Below, piece by piece: positions 33,077-40,870 of a DNA stretch of 64,000 nucleotides. The DNA is from Streptomyces griseus subsp. griseus (GTDB lineage Bacteria > Actinomycetota > Actinomycetes > Streptomycetales > Streptomycetaceae), in contig NZ_CP032543.1 in assembly GCF_003610995.1 (NCBI RefSeq), forward strand, positions 5,952,001-6,016,000. The letters run 5' to 3'. Position numbers and translations under genes: made by a program. The notes beneath the pieces were generated by a model that was not told the DNA's origin, did no database searches, and saw nothing but the letters and a program-made list of their open reading frames with translations. Position 1 is the first letter of the stretch, and the number at the start of each line of letters is the position of its first letter.

Positions 33077-33747
33077 TCAGCTCCGAAGGTGAGAACGAGC
33101 TGCGGCCTGGCGGCCGCCGATGCTGCCTCGCTCGACCAGATGCGCGGACTGTCGGTCCCGCTGCTGGTCAGGGCGAGTGAGTAGGCGGAGCCGAGGGCCC
33201 CGCCCAGTGCCGGCGCGGTGAGCTCCACCGAGTGTTCGGTGGAGACGCCGGTTGCGCCGGTGATGCTCCCCAGCACGGACGCGGAGAGCGCCAGCCGGGA
33301 GTTGTAGGTGACCGCCGACTCGGTCCGGGCGCCGGTGGCCGGCACCACGGTGTGGCTGTCGGTGGAGCCCGCCGTCGGATCCGACGACGTACGGAACTGG
33401 AGCCGGGCCCCCTTGAGGACCTGCCCGGCCGGGGCGGGGGCCTGGGCCAGCCGGTGGTGGGCGGCGACCTGGGCGGCGGTCAGCGCCCCGAAAGAGCGCC
33501 GGGCCTGCCCGCTGACCGACTGGAATCCGCCGCCCGGGTGGACGACCCCGTTCGCCTCCGCCAGCGACCACGCGATCCCTTTGGCCGGGTAGGCGGGCAG
33601 GTGGTCGGCGGTGCAGCCGGCCGGGCCGGTGAGCGCCACCGCCGAGGGCGCGGCGGCCACCGGGGCGAGCACCCCGGCGGCCAGCGCGAGGACGGCGGTG
33701 AGGACCCGGCCGCGCCGGGGGCGTCCTCGACCGCCTGCCCCCCTCAT
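33073..33747 (-). CDS. Secreted protein, apparent internal-deletion relative of the LamG protein
   Basis: A 224-residue exported protein with an Arg-rich signal peptide cleaved near residue 38. The first mature part ([30 protein letters not shown]) parallels the first propeller blade of the neighbouring 753-residue protein. It then passes directly into [13 protein letters not shown], which parallels the last LamG segment of that protein. After this it has a DNRLRE/CBM-like beta domain ([30 protein letters not shown]). Propeller, Fn3 and most of LamG appear to be missing. It overlaps gmd upstream and the LamG gene downstream by ATGA junctions, so the frame is preserved. Confidence 0.7.
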   Translation of the reverse strand: MRGAGGRGRPRRGRVLTAVLALAAGVLAPVAAAPSAVALTGPAGCTADHLPAYPAKGIAWSLAEANGVVHPGGGFQSVSGQARRSFGALTAAQVAAHHRLAQAPAPAGQVLKGARLQFRTSSDPTAGSTDSHTVVPATGARTESAVTYNSRLALSASVLGSITGATGVSTEHSVELTAPALGGALGSAYSLALTSSGTDSPRIWSSEAASAAARPQLVLTFGAE

Positions 33748-34757
33748 CTGTCCACCCGGACGGCGGCCCCGGTCAGCTGGTCCGAGAGCAGGCGGATGTC
33801 CGCGTCGACCATGATCCGGGCCAGCTCACGGGACTTGACCTCGGGCTTCCAGCCCAGCAGCTCCTCCGCCTTGGAGGCGTCACCGATCAACGCGTCGACC
33901 TCGCTGGGACGTTCGTACTTCGGGTCGTACCGCACATGCTCGGCCCAGTCGAGGCCCGCGTGCTCGAAGGCGAACTCCAGGAACTGCCGGACGCTGACCC
34001 CTTCACCGGTCGCCACCACGTAGTCGTCCGGGGTGTCGCACTGGAGCATCCGCCACATGGCGTCCACGTACTCCGGCGCGTACCCCCAGTCCCGGACCGC
34101 GTCCAGGTTGCCCAGGTGCAGCCGGTCCTGGAGCCCGGCCTTGATCCGGGCCACCCCACGGGTGATCTTCCGGGTCACGAAGGTCTCACCGCGGCGCGGC
34201 GACTCGTGGTTGAAGAGAATCCCGTTGACGGCGAACATGTCGTAGGCCTCGCGGTAGTTGACCGTCGCCCAGTACGAGTAGACCTTCGCCACGCTGTACG
34301 GGCTGCGCGGGTGGAACGGGGTCTTCTCGTTCTGCGGCGGCGGACTGGCGCCGAACATCTCGGAGGACGAGGCCTGGTAGATCCGGGTCTGGACGCCGCT
34401 GGCCCGGACCGCCTCGAGCAGCCGGATGGTGCCGAGCCCGGTGACGTCACCGGTGTAGAGCGGGGCGTCGAACGAGACCCGCACATGGGACTGGGCGCCC
34501 AGGTTGTAGACCTCGTCGGGCTGGATGTCGCGCAACAGGTTCACCAGCGCCACGCCGTCGGTCAGGTCCGCGTGGTGCAGGACGAAGGAGCGCTCCGGCT
34601 CCTCAGGACCCTGGTAGATGTGGTCGATCCGCTCGGTGTTGAAACTCGACGAGCGACGTATCAGGCCGTGGACCGTGTACCCCTTGTCGAGAAGCAACTC
34701 CGCCAGGTACGAGCCGTCCTGGCCGGTCACTCCCGTGATGAGCGCGGTCTTCGCCAC
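33744..34757 (-). CDS. gmd: GDP-mannose 4,6-dehydratase
   Basis: A 337-residue SDR enzyme that makes GDP-4-keto-6-deoxymannose. NAD(P) site [16 protein letters not shown], the [13 protein letters not shown] block, SSSEMFG and the catalytic [10 protein letters not shown] (YxxxK) are all present. The GTG at 34757 follows GGGGGA and places the dinucleotide fold at the N-terminus. It is divergent from fcl (117 bp) and heads an operon with two secreted proteins, a lipoprotein and a GT2 enzyme, all joined by overlaps or 3-bp gaps. Confidence 0.95.
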   Translation of the reverse strand: MAKTALITGVTGQDGSYLAELLLDKGYTVHGLIRRSSSFNTERIDHIYQGPEEPERSFVLHHADLTDGVALVNLLRDIQPDEVYNLGAQSHVRVSFDAPLYTGDVTGLGTIRLLEAVRASGVQTRIYQASSSEMFGASPPPQNEKTPFHPRSPYSVAKVYSYWATVNYREAYDMFAVNGILFNHESPRRGETFVTRKITRGVARIKAGLQDRLHLGNLDAVRDWGYAPEYVDAMWRMLQCDTPDDYVVATGEGVSVRQFLEFAFEHAGLDWAEHVRYDPKYERPSEVDALIGDASKAEELLGWKPEVKSRELARIMVDADIRLLSDQLTGAAVRVDR

Positions 34758-34873
34758 GATTCCCCCTTCTCTGCTGTCCGTCTGTGCGACGAACAGGTCA
34801 CCGACATATCGGAATTGGAGCGTTCTGCGGCAAAACATCTCCGCAGTCCCTCACTGCTGGCACAATCCGAGCC

Positions 34874-35857
34874 ATGACGACCGAACTCCCCGTCCCACCC
34901 CAGGAATCCGCCCGTCCCCTACTGCGCCCCGGCTCCCGCATATTCGTCGCGGGCCACCGCGGACTGGTCGGTTCGGCGGTGGCCCGCCGCCTCGCCGACG
35001 ACGGCCACGAGGTCCTCACCCGCGGCCGCGGCCTCCTCGACCTGCGCGACGCCGCGCGGACCGAGACGTATCTGCGGGACATCCGCCCGGACGCCGTGGT
35101 ACTGGCCGCCGCCAAGGTGGGCGGCATCATGGCCAACAGCACCTACCCGGTGCAGTTCCTGGAGGACAACCTGCGCATCCAGCTCAGCGTGATCGCCGGG
35201 GCGCACGCGGCGGGGACCGAACGGCTGCTCTTCCTCGGCTCGTCGTGCATCTACCCCCGGCTCGCACCCCAGCCGATCCGCGAGGAGTCGCTGCTCACCG
35301 GCGAGCTGGAGCCCACCAATGAGGCGTACGCGCTCGCCAAGATCGCCGGAATCGTCCAGACCCAGTCCTACCGCCGGCAGTACGGCGCCTCCTACATCAG
35401 CGCCATGCCCACCAATCTCTACGGGCCCGGCGACAACTTCGACCTGGAGACCTCGCACGTCCTGCCCGCGCTGATCCGCCGCTTCCACGAGGCGCAGCGC
35501 GACGGGGCCGAAGAGGTCACCCTCTGGGGCTCCGGCTCGCCGCGCCGCGAGTTCCTCCACGTCGACGACCTGGCCGCCGCGTGTGTCCGCCTGCTGGAGG
35601 CGTACGACGGTGACGCGCCCGTCAACATCGGCTGCGGCGAGGACCTCACCATCCGCGAACTCGCGGAGGCCATCGCCGAGGTGACTGGCTATCAGGGACG
35701 GATCGGCTGGGACACCTCGAAGCCCGACGGGACCCCCCGCAAGCTCCTCGACGTCTCCCGGCTGACCTCCCTCGGCTTCAAGCCGCAGATCCCGCTGCGT
35801 GACGGCATCGCCCGCACCTACGCCTGGTGGCTGGGCCAGCTCGCCCCCACCGCCTGA
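34874..35857 (+). CDS. fcl: GDP-L-fucose synthase
   Basis: A 327-residue SDR epimerase-reductase that converts GDP-4-keto-6-deoxymannose to GDP-L-fucose. Cofactor site IFVAGHRGLVGSAVARRL, AAAKVGGIMAN, the FLGSSCIYPR block and the catalytic YALAKIAGI are visible, with LYGPGDNF downstream. The ATG at 34874 was chosen because it starts 20 residues before the Rossmann fold; upstream codons are not needed. It is divergent from gmd, so both steps of GDP-fucose synthesis share one promoter region. Confidence 0.94.
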   Translation: MTTELPVPPQESARPLLRPGSRIFVAGHRGLVGSAVARRLADDGHEVLTRGRGLLDLRDAARTETYLRDIRPDAVVLAAAKVGGIMANSTYPVQFLEDNLRIQLSVIAGAHAAGTERLLFLGSSCIYPRLAPQPIREESLLTGELEPTNEAYALAKIAGIVQTQSYRRQYGASYISAMPTNLYGPGDNFDLETSHVLPALIRRFHEAQRDGAEEVTLWGSGSPRREFLHVDDLAAACVRLLEAYDGDAPVNIGCGEDLTIRELAEAIAEVTGYQGRIGWDTSKPDGTPRKLLDVSRLTSLGFKPQIPLRDGIARTYAWWLGQLAPTA

Positions 35858-35928
35858 CCGTTCCCCACCGCGCTGGCCGGACGCGCGGTGGCGCACCGGG
35901 GTTCCTCGCATCGCCGCGCCCGCCGTTC

Positions 35929-37478
35929 TCAGTAGGCCCCGCGGCCGTCGGTGACGGCGCGCACCGTACGGGCGAGGAGCCCCATGTCCGTGGCCACCGA
36001 CCAGTTGTCGACGTACCAGAGGTCCAGCGAGACGGTCTCCTGCCAGGACAGGTCGGAGCGGCCGCTGACCTGCCACAGCCCGGTCAGCCCCGGTTTCACG
36101 GCGAGCCTGCGGCCCTCCCGCTCGTCGTACCCGGACGCCTCCTCGGGCAGCGGGGGCCGAGGTCCCACCAGGGACATCTGGCCCAGCAACACATTGAACA
36201 GCTGCGGAAGTTCGTCGATCGATGTCCGGCGCAGCGTCCGTCCCACCGGCGTCACCCGGGGTCCTGGCGCATCTTGAAGAGGGGCCCGTCGACCTCGTTG
36301 GCCTCGGTCAGCTGTGATTTGAGCGCCTCCGCGTCCGCCACCATCGTGCGGAACTTCCACATGGTGAACGGCCGGTTGTGCTGGCCCTGGCGGACCTGCC
36401 GGTGGAAGACCGGGCCGCGCGAGGAGAGCCGCACACTCAGCGCCACCGCGAGCAGCAGCGGTGAGAGCACCAGCAGGCCGAACAGGGCGCCGCCGCGGTC
36501 CAGTACGGCCTTGAGCGCCCCCTGCGGGCCACCGCGCAGCGGCGGCGCGATGTGCAGCAGGGTGAGCCCCGCCGCCGTCACCGGGCGGACCCGGCCGGCC
36601 GCGATGCCGGAGAGCTCGGAGGCCACGCACAGGGCGACGCCCGCGTCCTGGAGCCCCCAGCCGAGCCGCCGCAGCCGGTCCCCGGTCAGCTGGGGCCCGG
36701 GAGCCACCAGCACCAGGTCCGCGTCATGGGCGTAGGCCCCGCCGAGCACCGTCGTCACGTCGTCGTCCGCCGGGCAGGAGGCGAGCCGCCCCGGCACCTG
36801 TACGCCCTCGAACCCCGGCCGGTCCGGTCCCACCGGAATCGCGGCCACCAGCCGATAGGCGTGGTCGGTACGGGAGTTGAGAAGCTCGGCCGCCCGGTCC
36901 AGTCCCGCCGCCTCACCCACCAGCAGCACCCGGCGCACCGCCCGCCCCCGCCGCGCGGTCCGCGGCCAGCGCCGCAGCCACTCCACGGTGGTGGCCACCA
37001 GCAGCCCCGGCGCCACGGCCACGACAGCCGTCGCCGGGTCCACGGAACCCCCCGCCGCCGCGTGCAGGACGGCCAGCACCCCGACGAACACCAGCCAGTC
37101 CCCGAGGGCACCGGACGCACCGCCCGGCTCGGCGTGCGCCGGGTCGGCGTACCGGCCGCGCGTACCGCGCAGCCCGGTCCACAGCAGACCCGCGACCGTG
37201 GCGGCGAGCCACGGGCGGGGCTGTTCGCCCAGGTGCAGCAGCAGCCAGGCGGGCCCGGCCATGGCCAGCAGATCGGTCAGCGCACCGACCGACGGGTGGT
37301 GCCCCGGCTTCCGGCGGGCCGGAGCCCGCCCGGCCGGGCCGCGCTCCGCTGTCGGGGCCCTCCACAGCTGCTCCAGGGCCGCCGTACGATTCCGCGAGGC
37401 GGCGGTGCGGGGGCGCGGCGCGCCCCGGACCCCCACCGGTCCGGATATGTCAGTTTCCGGTATTTCGACATGCCCCAT
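35929..37478 (-). CDS. Exopolysaccharide initiating glycosylphosphotransferase, apparent frameshift near 36260
   Basis: A polyprenyl-phosphate sugar phosphotransferase (WbaP/ExoY type) that starts repeat-unit synthesis on the lipid carrier. The N-terminal half has several transmembrane segments and a nucleotide-sugar-like Rossmann region ([10 protein letters not shown]). The bacterial sugar transferase domain starts at [17 protein letters not shown], with [12 protein letters not shown] and WKFRTM. The frame stops after FKMRQDPG at 36252. The rest ([44 protein letters not shown]) continues in the other frame to 35929. One extra C in the run at about 36258 would restore the family's DPRVTPVGR, giving about 516 residues. 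The ATG at 37478 follows GGGGGG. Confidence 0.82.
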
Positions 37479-37741
37479 GAACCCCCCAGTCACAGTCGCA
37501 CCCCCACAAACGCGACGCATCCGCCGATCCCATGGACTGACGGATGCGCCCTCGCTCGGTGCACGATATCCACACACGTGCCATTTCGCTGGAGTTCCCG
37601 TGAAGTTCAGACGGCTCGGTCCAGACTCCCGCGATCCGGCTCAACCCGCTGATCTCGCCTGCCAGAGCTGGTAGTTGACGAATGAACGGGTCCGCAAGCG
37701 CTTGTGGGGCGAGGCCGCCGACGGCCGGACGCGGAGGCGCG

Positions 37742-37764
37742 CACTCCGGGCGCACGCCGGAGTG
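37742..37764 (-). terminator. Second hairpin of tandem terminator
   Basis: CACTCCGG and CCGGAGTG form a perfect 8-bp stem with a 7-base loop. It lies directly beyond the first hairpin relative to minus-strand transcription. Confidence 0.5.
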
Positions 37765-37770
37765 AACGCA

Positions 37771-37809
37771 CGAACCCCCTGGCAGCGACCTGCGCGTCCA
37801 GGGGGTTCG
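37771..37809 (-). terminator. Strong hairpin downstream of the LAATG protein gene
   Basis: CGAACCCCCTGG and CCAGGGGGTTCG form a perfect 12-bp stem with a 15-base loop, 47 bp beyond the stop of the LAATG protein gene. No U-tract follows. Position and stability suggest an intrinsic terminator of the iron-regulated operon. Confidence 0.65.
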
Positions 37810-37855
37810 TGGTCCGTGGGCGGCCCGCCCGGGGTGGAAGGGGGCGCCCACGAGA

Positions 37856-40123
37856 TCAGGCGAGGCCGGCCATACGCCTCCTGGCCCGGCGGTGGATCAG
37901 CAGCCCGACGCCAAGGAGCCCTGCCGCAAGGAGAGTTACCGAGATCACAGTGAGCCCGGTCGCCGCGAGGCTGCCGCCGGACGTCGTCTCCGTACCGGAG
38001 GAGCCTCCGACGCCGCCGCCGACCGTGGAACCTGCGCCCCCGGCCGATGAGCCGGCGGATCCGGAGGAACCGGACGCGCCGGCGGATGAGCCGCCGCCGG
38101 TGCCGCCGCCGGTGCCGCCACTACCTGTCGAAGCGTCACCACCGGTACCCGAAACACCGGTTGCGGTGCCGTCGGAGCCACCGGTCCGCCCATCCGGGTC
38201 GCCGGAGTCACCCGATCCACCGCTGTCACCCGAACCACCGCTGTCCGCGCCGCCGGTGGCCTCGGTGACCGTCAGCGTGACCGGGGCCGTACGCGTGGTG
38301 CCGGCCTCGTTGCGGAACTCGGCGCGGTAGCGGTGACCGTCCTGGGCGCCCCTCGCGGTGAACGTCAGCACGTGCTCGGTGGCCCCGTCCAGCTCCCGCC
38401 AGCTCTGCGATCCGTCGGTGCTCACCTGCCAGCGGACCGAGGGCTCGGGGGTGCCCTCCGCGCGCGCCGTGAGGGCCACCTCCTCCCCGGCCTCCACCGA
38501 GCGGTCGGCGGGTGCCTGGGTGACCAGGGGCGAGATCTGCCGGGTGAGGCGGGTGATCTTCCCCTCGGCGGGGCTGGTCACGTAGACCGTGGCCCCGCCC
38601 GGTGCGACGGCGAGCGAGGCGGCGCCGAGCTGCGACTGGTTGCCGGGCAGCGAGAGGTCCTTCGCCGCCGGGGTGAGGCCGGTGCTGTCGTACACCGTGA
38701 GCGTGCCGTTGTTGTCGTTGGCCGGGTCCGAGAGGTCCCCGCCGTCCTGCCAGACCACGAAGGCGCGGCCGCTCCCGACGTCGAAGGCGGCGTCCCGGGC
38801 CAGGTCCTTGCCCACCAGCGTCTTCATCAGCTTGCCCGTCGCGTCGAGGACCAGCACGGACCGGTCGACGCCCACCCACACCGCGCCGCTCGCCGGGTCG
38901 GCCTGGATGAAGCCCGCCATGCCGCCGGGCCCCGGCAGGTCGAACGAGTCGGTGACCGAGAAGGAGACCAGGTCGACCCGGTGCAGCTTCCCGGCCGCGA
39001 AGTCGCCGAACCAGACCGCGCCCCTGGCGGGGTCGGCGGCGAACCGGTTGCCGCCCGGCAGCGTGACGCTGCGGATGACCGCACCGGTCGCCGTCCCGAT
39101 CTCGGAGAGCTTCGCGCCCTGGGCGACCAGCACCGTGCCCGCAGCCGTACCGGGCGCGATGTCCGTGACCGTCGACCCGGCCAGCCAGACGCCCGAGGCG
39201 GCCGCGTCGCCCGCCTTGGCTCTTCCGACGCCCCGCAGCGGGTAGTGGTAGACCACGCCGTCGCCCGGCAGCGGTCCGGCGATCCGTGCCGCCGTCGAGG
39301 CGCGCGGCTCACCGTTCGGCCCGGGGGCCTGGCTTATCCAGCTCTCGGCCTTCCCGTCCTCGGGGTCCAGTACGTACAGCCCGCGCTCGTCGACGTCGGC
39401 CGTGTCGGGGAGGTTGTCCGCGCCGACGTACAGCTTTCCGGAGCCGGGGTGGAGCAGCAGGTCCAGCGGCTTGCCCGCCGAGGTGAAGTCGGCGACCGGC
39501 TTGTACGAGACGGTTCCGGCGGGTACGCCGACACCCTCGCCGCCCGGTACGCCGGGCTCCTGGTCCGCGAAGACCACGGGGATGCGCACATCCTGCGTAC
39601 GGTCGCCGCCGGCGCGGTGGTCGGCCCGGGTGACGACGGAGCACGGCACGTCGGCGCAGTCCAGCCCGTCGCCCTCGGACCGGATCTCGATCTCCACGTC
39701 GAAGGAGCCGCCCGAGCCGAAGGGCAGGGCGAGTTCACCCTCGTACGGATCGCCGGGAGGCACGATCCACTGCGAGTTCTTCGAGCCGCCGCTCATGTCG
39801 GCGCCGCCGAGGCAGGGGGAGGGGACCCGGTTCGCCCCGTTGTCCTTGCAGAGCGCGACGTAGATGCCGGCCGTGAGTCCGTACCCCTCGCCGGTGACGC
39901 GGATCTTCTGCCCCGCCGGGTCGAGACCGGTGGTGGCCGAGACGGTGAGCTTCTGGCCCTGGGGACCCGTGGCGCTCTTCGGGGTGGAGGCGTCGGCGCT
40001 GACCGCGGTGCCCGCGGGGACCGCCGCGAGGAGCAGGGCGGCGACGGCGGCCGCGGAGAGGCGTCGGCCGGGTCTGCGGGATCCGCCGGGGCCGGCCGGC
40101 GGGGTGCCCGGAGTGGGTGTCAT
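37856..40123 (-). CDS. Secreted, sortase-anchored (LAATG) iron-operon surface protein
   Basis: A 755-residue exported protein with an RR-containing signal peptide. Residues about 50-195 form a domain like the preceding small protein (YVALCKDNG, PSPCLGG, CADVPCSVVTRADH; paired Cys). A beta-propeller-like region (about 200-510) and an Ig-like domain (about 515-610) follow. Then comes a long Gly/Ser linker, and a C-terminal sorting signal with LAATG at residue 719, a hydrophobic segment and HRRARRR. LAxTG is the pentapeptide used by class E sortases of Streptomyces. The ATG at 40123 follows GAGGA; a GTG five codons upstream is less likely. It is co-transcribed with the iron-box gene 75 bp upstream. 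Confidence 0.83.
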   Translation of the reverse strand: MTPTPGTPPAGPGGSRRPGRRLSAAAVAALLLAAVPAGTAVSADASTPKSATGPQGQKLTVSATTGLDPAGQKIRVTGEGYGLTAGIYVALCKDNGANRVPSPCLGGADMSGGSKNSQWIVPPGDPYEGELALPFGSGGSFDVEIEIRSEGDGLDCADVPCSVVTRADHRAGGDRTQDVRIPVVFADQEPGVPGGEGVGVPAGTVSYKPVADFTSAGKPLDLLLHPGSGKLYVGADNLPDTADVDERGLYVLDPEDGKAESWISQAPGPNGEPRASTAARIAGPLPGDGVVYHYPLRGVGRAKAGDAAASGVWLAGSTVTDIAPGTAAGTVLVAQGAKLSEIGTATGAVIRSVTLPGGNRFAADPARGAVWFGDFAAGKLHRVDLVSFSVTDSFDLPGPGGMAGFIQADPASGAVWVGVDRSVLVLDATGKLMKTLVGKDLARDAAFDVGSGRAFVVWQDGGDLSDPANDNNGTLTVYDSTGLTPAAKDLSLPGNQSQLGAASLAVAPGGATVYVTSPAEGKITRLTRQISPLVTQAPADRSVEAGEEVALTARAEGTPEPSVRWQVSTDGSQSWRELDGATEHVLTFTARGAQDGHRYRAEFRNEAGTTRTAPVTLTVTEATGGADSGGSGDSGGSGDSGDPDGRTGGSDGTATGVSGTGGDASTGSGGTGGGTGGGSSAGASGSSGSAGSSAGGAGSTVGGGVGGSSGTETTSGGSLAATGLTVISVTLLAAGLLGVGLLIHRRARRRMAGLA

Positions 40124-40198
40124 GTCATTCCTCGTCACGACGCGGGGAGCCCGGCCCCGGCGAGGAGCGCCGGGGCCGGGCCGATGGCTGGGGGCGTC

Positions 40199-40738
40199 CT
40201 ACACGAAGTCGATCGGCGTGTGGACGTCGTACTTGCGGTCGTTGGTGTCGGTGTGGTCGGCGCGGGTCACGACAGCGCACTCGACGGTGTCGCCGCAGAT
40301 GTTGCCGCCGCCGAGATCGGCCTTGACGTGTATCCGCACGCTGAAGGTGCCGCCCGCGCCGAAGGCGGAGCTGTTGGGGAGCGTGCCGCCGCCCAGGCTG
40401 GAGACCCAGTGGGAGGCGCCGGTCGTGCCGGACTCGTCCTGGCCGCCGAGACAGGGGGAGGGCTTGTTGGCGCCCTGCGCCCCGTCGACCACGCAGAGGC
40501 TGACGTAGACGCCCTGCCCCGGGTTGTAGCCGCTGCCGGTGACGGTGATGTTCTGCCCGCCGGCGTTCGCCGTGTCGGGGGCGGCCAGCGACAGGTTGTA
40601 GGTGGTGCCCCCGTCGGTGACCGTGCGGGTCCCGGTCGCCGCTGCGGCGGGGGAGGCGAGCGAGAACGCCAGGGCGGCGGCGGAGAGGAGGGCGAGGCCC
40701 GTGCGGGCGACGGTACGGGTGGAGGGGACAGCACTCAT
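40199..40738 (-). CDS. Secreted neocarzinostatin/HtaA-partner-like protein
   Basis: A 179-residue exported protein. A signal peptide ends near ASPAAAA (residue about 36). The mature beta domain contains GQNITVTGSGYNPGQGVYVSLC, PSPCLGGQDESG, and a CGDTVECAVVTRADH segment with a likely disulfide. The same domain forms the N-terminal module of the next gene's product. Similar domains in actinobacteria occur with HtaA heme-uptake proteins, so iron or heme acquisition is plausible but not shown. The ATG at 40738 follows GAAAGG. A perfect iron box lies 54 bp upstream. Confidence 0.8.
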   Translation of the reverse strand: MSAVPSTRTVARTGLALLSAAALAFSLASPAAAATGTRTVTDGGTTYNLSLAAPDTANAGGQNITVTGSGYNPGQGVYVSLCVVDGAQGANKPSPCLGGQDESGTTGASHWVSSLGGGTLPNSSAFGAGGTFSVRIHVKADLGGGNICGDTVECAVVTRADHTDTNDRKYDVHTPIDFV

Positions 40739-40791
40739 CGAACGAGCACCTTTCTCGGCATCGGAACCAGAACCACGGACACCCAGTCGAC

Positions 40792-40810
40792 TTAGGTAAG
40801 GCACACCTAA
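40792..40810 (-). promoter_or_regulatory. Iron box (DmdR1/IdeR/DtxR-type operator)
   Basis: TTAGGTAAGGCACACCTAA is a 19-bp match to the actinobacterial DtxR/IdeR/DmdR1 operator (TTAGGTTAGGCTCACCTAA), differing only in two central bases. The inverted repeat extends outward to CGACTTAGGT/ACCTAAGTCG, so the arms pair over 10 bp. It sits just upstream of the secreted protein gene, where an iron-loaded repressor would block transcription. Confidence 0.9.
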
Positions 40811-40870
40811 GTCGAAAGATGTTGATGTTGTCAACGAAAGGGCCCGTGAGGGTCCGGAAAACGATCAGAT

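Larger units (their letters stand above)
37479..37855. other. 377-bp intergenic region
   Basis: No coding frame with Streptomyces-like codon bias is visible. The part near 37850 holds two tandem perfect hairpins for the minus-strand transcript coming from 40.7 kb. The part near 37480 should contain the promoter of the glycosylphosphotransferase, but no clear hexamers are seen. Confidence 0.5.

Noticed and set aside
38333..40795. An 820-codon open frame on the plus strand opposite the LAATG protein
   Set aside because: No recognisable domain. The minus-strand genes have an iron box, ribosome sites and a sorting signal.
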